Source of the DNA: Toxoplasma gondii ME49
Taxonomy: Eukaryota > Apicomplexa > Conoidasida > Eucoccidiorida > Sarcocystidae
Length of the DNA stretch: 64,000 nucleotides
Assembly (NCBI RefSeq): GCF_000006565.2
Contig: NC_031471.1
Coordinates: forward strand, 2,452,441-2,516,440
Reading direction: 5' to 3'
Below, piece by piece: positions 13,257 to 23,880 of this stretch. A program made the position numbers and the translations under genes. The number at the start of each line of letters is the position of its first letter. Positions within the stretch are counted from its first letter, which is position 1. Under the pieces are notes generated by a model. That model was not told where the DNA came from, did not search any database, and saw only the letters and a program-made list of their open reading frames with translations.

Positions 13257-14961
13257 ATGCGCAATTTCCGTTTGCTTTTTCAAAGACAGTACGCGGACGG
13301 CATCCGCTTCACACTCCAGCATGCTCGCAGGCCCCACTCCAGAGTGCGCAACCTGAGATTCAGGGAGATTCATGGGGAAGTGTGCTTTCAAGAGCAGCTC
13401 CTTGTCCTCGGAAAGGTGCGTTTCATGTATGTGTCAGAGAGATCTGGCGAGAGGCTATTGTGCGCGCCCACCTCCTGCCTTCCGAGAGACTTTTTCGTAC
13501 GTCTTCCCGTCGATCCAGGTGAATCTTTGTGAGATGCCTCATTGCTAAGAGAGTGAAACTTCACTACGACATGTCAATATTCGTCCTGCAGTGATCTGCT
13601 CTGAGTTGAAGAAGGGATATCTGTCCCAGGTACAAGGGCGCCGTGTTACATAGTTTCTTTCAGCGTGCTCTCTAAGCCCCCACAGAAGCGCCCTCGACCT
13701 CCCGATGTGCCTGTTTTTCTTATCACATGCACCCCCTCTTTGCGCTTGTCTCGTTTGTTTCCATTCCTTCTGAAAAGGAACCAGTCGAGATTCTGTTGGT
13801 GTCTTGCCTCAGAGCCTAGACCTGAACAGAGCACACCACTATTTCCTAATGCTGCTGACTGCAGACTCGTGCCTTTTCAGGGAAATGATCTCCACAGGGA
13901 GAGGGTTTCCGGTGTTTGTTCTCATGCAGGTACTATCTTTCCTCGCACAGCTGACGAAGAACCCAAGGAACCTGCGGAAGCGCATTTTTACAACCGCGAC
14001 CTGAAACCCACTACTACAGAACGAACACGGTCTCTCGTTGCTTCGTGCGTCGGTACAGTTCCCTTCGAGTGCCGAAGACATTGAGGCCTGGAACTCGTCA
14101 ACAGCCAATAGGTGCGGACTCCTTTTTCGTGATACGTAGCGACTGTAGATGCGTTTCAACAGTAGTCAACGATTCGCGTGGATCGGGTCGTCTCTCGGAT
14201 TGCGTCCGTGGCGGCAAGGTTGCCGGCAACGGCGATCAGTCTTCAGGAAATTTCTTTTGCCTGACGCTCTGTGGGATGTTCGTATGAATGGATTGCATGC
14301 ACCTCTCTCCTCAATGACATTTTGTTCGTTTCCCTGTCTCTTCCTTCGTTTTCAAACAGCAACTGAAAAGCGGAAAAACTCCGCAAGACACAGCGCGTGC
14401 CTCTTCGCGCTCCCTCACCCTGTGGCCAGCGCGAGTCGCTTTCTGACGGCAGGCTGCTCGCGACAAAAACAGCGTAAACTCGGTTTCCTTCTCGATGTTT
14501 CCTGCCGCCAGCCAAATCATTTTTTAGTTGATGAAACATCGAATCCGTTCTTGTTTTTCTTCTCCGAACTTTTTCTCAGTCTGCTTCGTCAGCTGGACGC
14601 CGAAACGGCGCTCTACCGGTTGGGCGGTCTCCTGTGTCTTGCCACAGTCGGTTTCCAACAGCAACTGCAGCCGCAAACTCGTTTTCCTTACAGTTTCCCG
14701 CTACCATTTCTCCCGGAGGAATTTATCTCTTGTATGTTTTTTCTGTCTGTGGCTCCACCGCCATCTGCTCCCGGATAACGTTGCCGTTGTTCCTCTTTTT
14801 CGTTTCTCCGCGTCAACTCGGCAGCTGCTTGCCCGCGTGACTCTCGACGCAGAGTTGCTTGCTTGTTTGTCGGCATCTTTTCTCCTCGTAAGTTGACTTC
14901 GTTTTTCACTCAGCTTCTCCCATTGACGGCATCCAATTTGATTCGCCCTCTTGGGTTGTGA
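13257..14961 (+). CDS. weak multi-exon gene candidate with PUL-like C-terminus
   Basis: Several exon-like pieces lie here, but I could not build a full model. A first piece starts at ATG 13257 and ends at a GTGCGT donor after 13415. A later piece near 14583-14646 encodes LDAETALYRLGGLLCL. A final pair, 14825-14887 (donor GTAAGT) and 14914-14961, encodes LLARVTLDAELLACL and ends at TGA. The order D-x-E-x-x-YR-x-(L/G)-x-L, then LAR-x-(x)LD-x-x-LL, resembles the end of the PUL (armadillo-like) domain of PLAA/Doa1-type proteins. The donor needed after 14646 (GTCGGT) is weak. Alternatives are a different lineage-specific gene or the 5' leader of SAS6-like. Confidence 0.3.
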
Positions 14962-15445
14962 ATGAAAACGCGCGGGTGACCGTCGATGCCGTCATTCCTT
15001 GGAAAAGCGAAAAAAGGCACAGCGAAGCGTTAGACGCACAGTGTGTGACTCTCTACTTTCTTTGACGTTCCGGTTTGGTCAACAGAAAGAGGGTTTACAT
15101 CGAAGATCCTGCAGGTGCGGGTCGGTCATATCATATTGCCGGCTGGAAATAAACGGCAAACAGACGTCGTGCCTCTAACTGCCCCAGAAGCCTATCGCCG
15201 TCAATTTTGTGAAGTCCCAACAGCCTCTGAATCCCCTTTTCAGAACTCTTTTCATTCCGCTGTCATCCGTGAAGGTGACTCGTCTGTCGTGCAAAGCTTC
15301 CTGTAGATATCCGCAGCGGAGGCGAGAGAAGCCCGTTGGTGTCGAGTTCTCACTCCAGAAATTCATAGGTCTCTCAGTCTCCAGGGTTGACATTCGTCTC
15401 TTGCTCGCGACTTCATACTGATCCCCGGGTTCGAACAGAATAACA
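14962..15445. other. upstream region of the SAS6-like gene
   Basis: No coding signal. It probably contains the 5' leader and promoter of the SAS6-like gene. No TATA-like element stands out. Confidence 0.4.
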
Positions 15446-18400
15446 ATGGCGACAAACTTCGGCTTTGGAGGCGGCGCCTCAGGCTGCACAGACAGCGTGA
15501 ATTTCCTCGCGCAAGTCGACACAAGCGCAATCGACGAAATGGACCCGTCTCTGGGTGAGGAAAAATTATTTACTAGCTGCAGATTGCTAGCTTTCCATCT
15601 CGATGCTCCCGGTCTTTCTCTTCCCTTCTGTGTGTTTCTGCTCGAACGCTGTGCCGCGATCTCTTTTCCAGGCTCAAACTGTTCGGCCTCCGCCCCCCGC
15701 TCCCTCCCGTACTTCCTGTTAAATGCGTCTCTCCGTCAGTACGCCGTAACTGCTCGGATAACCAACCTTATTCCCGTCTGATCCTTCTTTGGATTAAATG
15801 CTGAAGTGGGGCGACTTATGTCGATTCCGCACTCTCGCTTTGAGTCTTCTGTTGTCGGTTCGTTCGCTCTCTCTCTGCCGGGGTAACTTTCGCCTCACCG
15901 GCCGTTGTCTGAGTCCCGGCTCTGCGTGTTTCTTTCCTCGTTCCCTTACTTTTGCTTCTCCCCATCCCTGGCTATCTCGCCTGTATTGTTTTCCTCTCTC
16001 CGTCGCTTGCCATTTCCCCATTTTCTGTCCTTTTTCTTTGCAGCGGACGGCCACACTTTGGTGTATTCGCGAGAGGTGCCTTTCGAAATTCGACTGCAAG
16101 AAACCGGCTCGAGTCTGCCTGGAGACGTCGGCCGCCTGGAGCCCATCCGCGTGAAAATCCTCATTCTCGTGAGCGAAGCTGAGACTCAAAGTTCCTTTTC
16201 TCTGCACTTTCAGAAGGAACTCCACTGCAGATGCTCTCCTACACTAAAACAGAGCAGGAGGCCGGCTCGTGTTGACTGTGCCTAGGGGAAAGACAAAGGT
16301 ACTTGCGTTTTCGTCGATTCTTGCATACGTTGCCTTGGTTGTTCTGTCGATATCTCCTTTCCAACTTTCGATAGCTAGTTTTGATAATCTTTGGACAAAC
16401 GCCGTATCGCTGGTTTTGGGGTTCTTCGCTGTCTTCAGGGAGAGGAGACCAATCCTCAGCACGTTCGCGTGGAGTTGACGAGTGAAAACGACTTGTTCCT
16501 GAACTACACCCACGCGTGAGCTTGTTTCGCCTTTGCCGGAAGCGGCCGAGTGTGTGGACTGGTGGTTTCTGGTCAAGCAGACTTGGTAGCCACCGTTTCG
16601 GTCGTCTTGTTCTGAACAGAGTGCACAGTTCCGTACTCTGAAAATCTCACTTCTACCTTATTAACACACACTACAACATCTGGGCTCTATCTCGCTGTAG
16701 AACGCGCGTGGCGTCATCGGTGTTCGAACCCCGTTTCTCGTCCCAACAGACAGAAGCGCAGCCAGTTCAATGTCAGGCGCAGTTCCATATCGCATGCTCG
16801 GCTTCGCATGTGTGAAGCGCCTGAAGAAAAAACCAACCAACATAGCGAATGCTTGCGGCTGCTTCCGAGAAGTGAAGTGACTGTTCAGGTTGCCCTCTGT
16901 CCTTCAAGGCGGAAACTTCTTTTGTGGCTGACAAACGTATATTTCATGCATATCCCTGCACTTAGTCACACGTCGTGAGCATCAGATCCATCTACGTAGC
17001 TCTGCATCAACGTGCAGATCTGCTTACAGTCGTCTCAAGGTTGTCGAGCCGAGAGGAACGGAGGGAGCACGGAGTTTTTTTGCGTCAAGGCGCGCTGCTG
17101 TGTTGTCTCCTTTCTTCAGGCTCAATGAGGACCTCTTTCGGCAAATGCAAGAACGCCAGAAGTTGATGATTGAGTTTGGTGACTACCCAAGCGTTCTCAT
17201 CAAAATGTTGAACTCCTGCATCAAAGAACCCCACTGGTAAGTGGCTCCGGGAAGGCGAGCGAGGCATCCTTCATCGCGGCTGTGAATTACCTGCTTTCGT
17301 GTGGGTTTTCTGTCGAGCGCGCCCCCATTCACACGAAACAAACCATGTCCGCTCCCTCTCTTCCTGTCCATTCCTCAACGTTTATCGTTTTCTCTTCCCC
17401 AGTCCCAGTGGGGCGTTTCTCCTGCTCCGCTGTGTCCGCTCTTGTACAGCTTCCTCGCGGTTCTCATCATGCACACCAATGGCAAAGCACGTCTGGACTT
17501 CATTCAGGTGCGTGCAAGTACGGGAGGACACAGGTGGGCGAAGAACGGGAAGAGCGAGAGACGGGCCAGATCAATCTCCAGTTAGAAGTTCTCGTATGAG
17601 TCTGGGGTGCGGGCAAGGAGTACAGAGCGAAGGCGACCGGGAGACGTGATGAAAAACGGAGGCGAAGCAGTCGCGAGCGACTATGGTATGGTCGCAAGAA
17701 GAGACAGCAAGAGCACAGGAGGTGAAACTGTTCTCTGGTCTCTCGACATACAGACGGAAATGCTCTCCTCTACTCATATAGAAGTATACATGCGTAATTA
17801 TTTGTCGTGTTCACGTCTTCCTTCTGCTCTTGTTCTGCGTGTATTTCATTCTCCGGTGCCTAACTGCATTTTCTGTGGCTGCGTAGAGCATGGAGTACAA
17901 GTTCATCGAGCTGCTTTGCCTGGACTGCGTCCAGTCGACTGAAGAATTCACTCGCCGAGACATGACCTTCCGATACAACGCACTGAAGAGCAAGCTGGCG
18001 CTTCTTCAGGTGAGTTGCACCCTCTGCATCTCTGCCATTATTCAGTCACTTTCGCCTCGCTGTCTCTCCCTTTTCTGTCTCCTCCCTCGGTTTTTCCTTC
18101 TTGCTTCTGCCACTCCTGCTCTGGTCAACCTCGTGAAGCGAGGAAGTCTGTTGACTCTGCTAACATATTCGCACTTGGCGCTCTTCAGGGTAAACTTCAT
18201 GCTCTTTTTCCTCACATCTTACGAGGGGATCTATTCATTGCGTTTCTGCGGTGCTTCCCCTCTAAAAAGAAACAATCTCTTGCGCAAGATGGAACGCTTC
18301 GTCGAAACTGATGTTTGACCATATAATGTCACATCTGCGCATTGGGCGGACACTGCCCCTGCGGGTGCCTAGCTCGACTGTCCTCTTTCGCTCTTTTTTT

Positions 18401-18798
18401 CCTCCTGCGTTTGTTTGCTACTGTGTGCGGCCAGCCTCCTTTAGTGTAGACCACTGCCGCTTGCTGTCACAGCTTTGCGCGACGGCGATGCTCCTCTGAG
18501 TCCACATGTCAACACTTGTCCTCACACTGGGATTTGGGGAATGCATAAATGGTGGATGTGCACGTTTATCGTTTTTCCCGTCTCTCTTTCTGTCTCGACG
18601 AATGCGGTGCTCCAGGCTCGGCTTCATGACATTGGTTGTCTGCTCAAACTGAAGAGCCCCTCGCTACTGCTCCACCTTCAAAAAGCCGCGCAGCAGCAGG
18701 CTCACAGACGCCAGCAGCAAGTCGCTGCCGCAGCCCCGATCCCAGGAAAATTGCGAGCTCCAGGAACCACGGAGGGCGCATCCACTCGGTTCCTCTGA
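15446..18798 (+). CDS. SAS6L: SAS6-like protein (conoid-associated SAS-6 N-domain protein)
   Basis: Exons: 15446-15554, 16044-16168, 16439-16515, 17120-17236, about 17318 or 17403 to 17507, 17887-18009, 18616-18798; roughly 300 residues. The start AACAATGG is a good Toxoplasma context. The body is the SAS-6 N-terminal head fold: YSREVPFEIRL, QHVRVELTSENDLFLNYTH, LMIEFGDYPSVLIKML, ARLDFIQSMEYKFIELLCLD, then RYNALKSKLALLQARL leading into a short Ala/Gln-rich tail. The long coiled coil of canonical centriolar SAS-6 is absent, as in the SAS6-like branch. The T. gondii family member is known from the apical conoid region, and the family is linked to flagellar basal plates in other protists. Exon 4 to exon 5 does not join in frame with the strongest acceptors (see findings). 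Identity is confident; the exact sequence around 17236-17410 is not. Confidence 0.88.
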
Positions 18799-21419
18799 TC
18801 TATGCTCCATCCAGACTTTTCTATTTCTCACTAAGAGACTGCGCGCGTATGCACCTGGACACACTTATGTACGAGTGCACGGTGGTGTATGTGTAGGCAT
18901 GCATCCCGAAATCTTTGAATGAAACTGAGATTCTGAATATGTGCAAAGCATGCTCACAACGCCAGAGAAACGGGGACAAACACACGGTGGGAGGTCTCAA
19001 GCGAAGACAGAGCAGGAAGCCCGTCTGCACTACGAACAGTCACTCTGGTATTTCTTAACGCGACGGAAGAATCTGGGAGTAAAACAATCCCCATAATACA
19101 ATGGTGAATACCGTAAGGTTCCTTCTTCTTAGGTCGCTAGAAACGGCGGGAAAGTCACGGTCGTTTATGGGAGGACGCGTTTGTGTTGAAAGTAACTGGA
19201 GGAGCGATAGCGCGCGCGGCACCTGCCAGCCTCTTTACCAATCCCGTTGGGATCTGGCACAGGGTCTCCCACAGATGGCAATGAGTGGAAAAGGTTCCAC
19301 TTTGACGGCTTATTTTGCTTAGGGCCAATGATTCATTCCTTCGGTTTTGATGTAACTCTGATTCGCGAGAAACGAAAACAGATCCTCTTCGAGGCTCTGG
19401 GCTTCAACGCCACTCGTCACAAGAAAAAGAGATCCAAGCAGCAAACGAACTCTGATAGAGGTTGAGGGAGAAAATGGGCAGATCCAGCGAGACATGCGGA
19501 TTCGCTCCGATGCTACCGAAGCTCTTCCTGTTTCACCACCCACAAATACCACAAAGCCGAACAGTAACCATATGATGGAGGCCGAAATAGCCTCACCCAA
19601 GTCTGACAGAACAGCTGAAACGCTGTCACTTCTAAGCAGAACAGAAACCAAAACTTTCTGCAGATAGTGAACATGGATGTTGTGCAGTTACGAGCACACC
19701 GGGTCTTCCCGCATTCTCGGAAGAGTGAAGAATCTTGTGTGAAGGCGGTCGTAAACGTCGCACTCTAGTACGATTCTGTTGGGGCTAACGAAATCAGAAA
19801 AAACACCTAGACGTTCGTTTTGCTTGAGCAACGAGCCGCTGAGGGTTTTGGAATTTGTGAACCTGCTTGAGAACCCGCCGTTATGCTCTGCTGGACCTAG
19901 AGTAAGCGTAAGAACCATGCATGCGTGCCACACTACACAAAGCGCCATGCCCCCCATCTTGTACGAAACATGGTGATTCTGTAGGCTGTTCAAACCTTCT
20001 TTTCATACGTCTCGACTCCAAGAACACACGGAGCTCGAGGAGACTCGTAAATAGATTTGAGAGAGTAGAATTATACCGTTGCGGGAAAGTGTACGCACGC
20101 TGTGACCTGCTGAGTTGCTTCAGAGGCGCAGTTTTGCACACGGCGCACGTTCTTGTTTTTCTTTTCTTGAACTCATACATTTTTCTCGTGGCGGGCAATT
20201 ACCGCTGTTGGCTAGGAACAGGGAAGTGCTATTGGCTTCCACAAGATTGAGGCGGCGCCCGTCGAATGCGGTTGTTTTGTTGATGCGGCGCTTCGCAAAG
20301 TTTCACACTCGCCGTCAGCCGCACAGCCGCTCTGGGCCAATGCAGTAGCGCCGGCCGATTCGTTCTTCCTGGCGTATCCTTCCGCATTCAGCTTCGGAAT
20401 TGCAACAGGGGTCCATTTTCCAGTATTTCTCTTGAATGATGTTCGTCTATAACTCCGTCACGTATCTGAGTTACCTGCCATGCTGTAAATCCGCGCCCTT
20501 CGACGAGCGGCGGACAAAGGTCACTGCTTCTCGGTTACGGCAACCAGTCTCGACCTAGGAACCACCATCTGTAAAGGTAAACTTTCACGTTCTCTCATCC
20601 GCAACCTCAGCTAGAAGACGGACCGCTATAGTGGTGCTGTGTCTTGCCAGATGCGTGTACGTCTCTCCCAAATCCGATGAGACTGCCTTTCTAGCCGCAA
20701 GAGCCTCCTGTTTCTACCAGATCCAAAGTACACTTTTCTGTGGAGCAGCAGAGAGACTGTATGCATGCAGTTACCTGTGTATCTGGGCTTCCGCCACCCC
20801 CGTTTCACCGCAGCCGTGTACCGGGGACCCTGGCGATAAGTTTGAAAGGGGATTCTGCTGGACACAGGTCATGTCACTTTTCTTTCCTGAGAGGCTATTC
20901 TGGTGTTGTCACTTTCACTTTCGCGTTTAAAACGACTTCATCTTCCATGATTTTTTTGAGTCCATGCGTGTTTACTTCTTTTGTCGTGCTGTCTCGAGTT
21001 GAGGTGCCAGCCGACTTCCTAAGATTTGTGTTTCTTACTGAAGAAAGCTGAAGCTTCGCTCTTCTGGGCGTCTACTCCTTCCTGGTTATACCGTCGCTGA
21101 GGACGAGCAAGTGTGGTAAGAGGCCTATTTCTGGAAGCAGGTGGGGTGTACACGGATCTCTAAATTGGGCTGCCGCTCTTCTGTGTTTGCAGTCTGAAGA
21201 ATCTGCGGTGTGTTCTGTCTCTGGTGTGCCGTTCACTGGCAACGCTACCGCCGTATGCCACGGGGAGTCCAGCGACGAAGTGGCGGTTACTTCAGTTTCT
21301 CGAACAAAACCGACTTTCACAAACGCCTTCCGTGAACGAAGTCACATTCCGTGGCCAGCTGTGCGAGAAGGAGATTTCGTGGTAGAAAAAACGACGCGCT
21401 TCCGGTCTCCCCCCTTGCC
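18799..21419. other. intergenic region between SAS6-like and Maf genes
   Basis: No gene supported. It presumably contains the 3' UTR of SAS6-like and the 5' leader of the Maf gene. Short open frames on both strands lack splice partners or similarity. Confidence 0.5.
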
Positions 21420-23880
21420 ATGGTTGTGGAGTCGTGCGAGCAACGGTGCCCCGCAAACGCGGCTGGCAGTCGCACTCTGCTTCCCCTCCTTCCGGTCTTC
21501 GGGTCTTTCACGAAACGGCAGGACAAGGACAGTTCACCACAGAACGCCTGCCAAAAGTCTCTGCCCAGTCCTGAACAAAAACTTCGGTCGCTCTTTGCTT
21601 CCAGTTCCCCCTGCGTTCTACCCACCTCGTCGGGGCGGCCGGCGACTTCCGCTGTGGTTCTTGCGAGTGCGAGTGTTCGGCGACTGGAGTTGTGCCGCAG
21701 CGTGCTGAACTTGGATGTCGAGTGCATGCCATCCGACTTCGAAGCTCTTCGTAGACCCTCGAAGCCTCAGGCAAATGGTCGCGAGAAAAAGAACCAAGAA
21801 GCGGGGGAGCGGGGAGCAGCTGAGAGCGAGGAAGGCCACAGACAGATTGACACCGTCTCTCCGGATGAAGAGGAGAGTCTTCTTGTGAAACTTGTGGAGA
21901 CAAACGAAGCGAGACAGGCGCAGGTAGAGTACGACGTGAGGCAACGCGGCGTCAGAAGGAAGCCGGGAAGCAAAAGATGGATGCAGGCAACGAAGAAAAG
22001 GTGGAGGGGGTCGGTGTAGCTGAAGGGGAGAAAGGCGAAGAAGAAACAAGAGGCCAGAAAAAGAGTGCGACAAGGGAAACGCAAGAACGCGCGGACAGCG
22101 GGGGGATGGAGAATCCGGATAAAGAGGGAGGAGCGCATAGCTTGAAACAGTGAAAGGTGTCTGAAATGAAGGAAGCCAACAGCGAGGAAGGGAAACAGTA
22201 GCTGTCCCGTGTATATCACGCAAGTGCCATGCCTCACCATGCCGGAAAGGTCACGCGAATATCCGACAGTACACCTCTCCACGCTCGTCTCTCTGGGCCT
22301 GTCAGACTGAGACAACTGGACTGTCTTTTGTCTGCGTTCTGCACCTCGTTCTTCGTCCTGTGTCCCCCAGGACGGCAGTGGAAGAGGCGATCAGAGAGCC
22401 GCTGCTTCCATTCATGTAATTTTTCTTACACTTCGTGCCCAACTGACTCTCTTCTCGAGGGCTTAGGGTGCGTCTCTCCTGTGGCGTTCAGAGCTTCCGG
22501 TCCTGCCGTGTGACGTGCGGCTTTTCAGGCATCCAGCAAGTCCCGGGCGTCTGTCGGTTGGGATGCGGAGCTCTACGCTCTTAAAACAGCGAACGGAAAA
22601 GCTCGAAGCGTGGCCAGAGAGATATGGAAAACCGATGAGGCTTCTCTTAACAATGCCAATCGGGGGCCGCCTCAAGCCGATGGTGAGGACTCTGTACCGG
22701 CTTGTATGGACAGATATTTCTGGATGTTCCGAGTGGTAGAAAGGGTCTCCCATCCATTGCAGACTTGCCGATATTTCAGACGTCTGTAAGTCGGAAGCAC
22801 TGCGTGTAGCGTGGTGATCGACGGTCGTGCCTTCGGGAGTCCTCCGGCTCCCTCACCTCTAGCCTCATTCAAAGTCATCAAACTCATCGATACGAGAGAG
22901 GGACCAGAAACTGGATATGAACGATAACTGAGATGCTGCGCAAAATCTAGAAGTCCACTAGCGGTCAAACGAAAGAATGTCTCTCCATATATATATATAT
23001 GCATATATATATATATGTATTCAATAGCTTAGGAGATTGAGTGGTAATGTAAGTTATGTCTTTTTGTGTTGTGTGTGTCGCGTTTTTGTAGACGAAGCTT
23101 GTTGTTCTGCCCAGAAGAGACAATGCCGAGAGAGCGCCGCTCGGTCGCGAGCAGGGGAGAGATCTCCGTCCCCTCGTTATACGCCTCTTCCACCGCACTC
23201 AATCGTCATCGGAGCCGACACTATTGTCGAGCTGGACGGACAAATTCTGGAAAAACCCAAAGACGAGCAAGACGCAAGGCGAATGCTCGCGAGCTTGAGT
23301 GGAAGAACACACGCAGTCCACACAGCAGTCAGCCTTTACTCTCGACAGGGTGGAGCTGAGCATCCAGTTGCTGCTTTCGTCGAAACGACGAAAGTGACAA
23401 TGGTGGCTCTCGGCAGCGACGATATCGAGGCGTATGTGCGTACCGGGGAACCCATAGACAAGGCAGGTAAGTTCTTTGCCTCCCGTCTCGTGTTGCTCAT
23501 TTCCTCTCTGTGTTTTTCCTCTTATGTGTTTTCCTTAAAATTTTGTCGTGCAGTGGGGCATGCAGACGGTCTGTTTACGAATCTATGTGTGCATGAGAAG
23601 GTATAAAGCAAGCGGATGCCCACAAACAGTAGGAAGAGAAGGACGACGGATAAGATAGAAGAGACGCGGCAGCGAGAGAAATGCGTTTCACTCACTCTAC
23701 ACAGGCCATTTGAGCGGACTGGCTTTCTTTGCTATGCTTCAAGGTAGCTACGGCATCCAAGGCATTGCTGGTCAGTTCGTTTCTCGAATTGACGGCTGTT
23801 TCTTCAACGTCGTCGGGTTGCCGGTGACGAGGCTCGCGGAGGCTCTCGTTGACCTCTGGAAGCGGTCATTGATCATATGA
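21420..23880 (+). CDS. Maf/ASMTL-family nucleotide pyrophosphatase
   Basis: Exons: 21420-21923, 22529-22682, 23092-23466, 23744-23880; 1170 nt, 389 residues, in phase throughout. ATG 21420 is the first in-frame ATG. Maf signatures appear in order: LASASVRRLELC (nucleotide-binding start), LYALKTANGKARSVA (the K-A helix), SIVIGADTIVELDGQILEKP (catalytic Asp in ADT), ARRMLASLSGRTHAVHTAV, EPIDKAGSYGIQG, and FFNVVGLPVTRL near the C-terminus. The acceptor at 23743 was chosen because it restores DKAG-SYGIQG. Maf proteins hydrolyse non-canonical or pyrimidine nucleoside triphosphates to monophosphates plus pyrophosphate. The protein is about twice the usual 190-210 residues because of an N-terminal leader of about 78 residues and two polar insertions between the first motif and GADT. 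A start further upstream was not seen. Confidence 0.9.
22987..23017. repeat. (TA)n microsatellite in Maf intron 2
   Basis: Two TA runs separated by GC, inside the intron 22683-23091. Confidence 0.85.

Noticed and set aside
16680..16755. tRNA-like GTTCGAACC (T-loop-like) sequence
   Set aside because: The arms flanking TTCGAAC do not pair and no acceptor stem or D-arm can be folded on either strand; it lies inside SAS6-like intron 3.
23707..23743. Alternative Maf exon 4 acceptor at 23705
   Set aside because: It would insert about 13 residues (HLSGLAFFAMLQG) into the conserved DKAG-YGIQG motif; the acceptor at 23743 restores the motif exactly.
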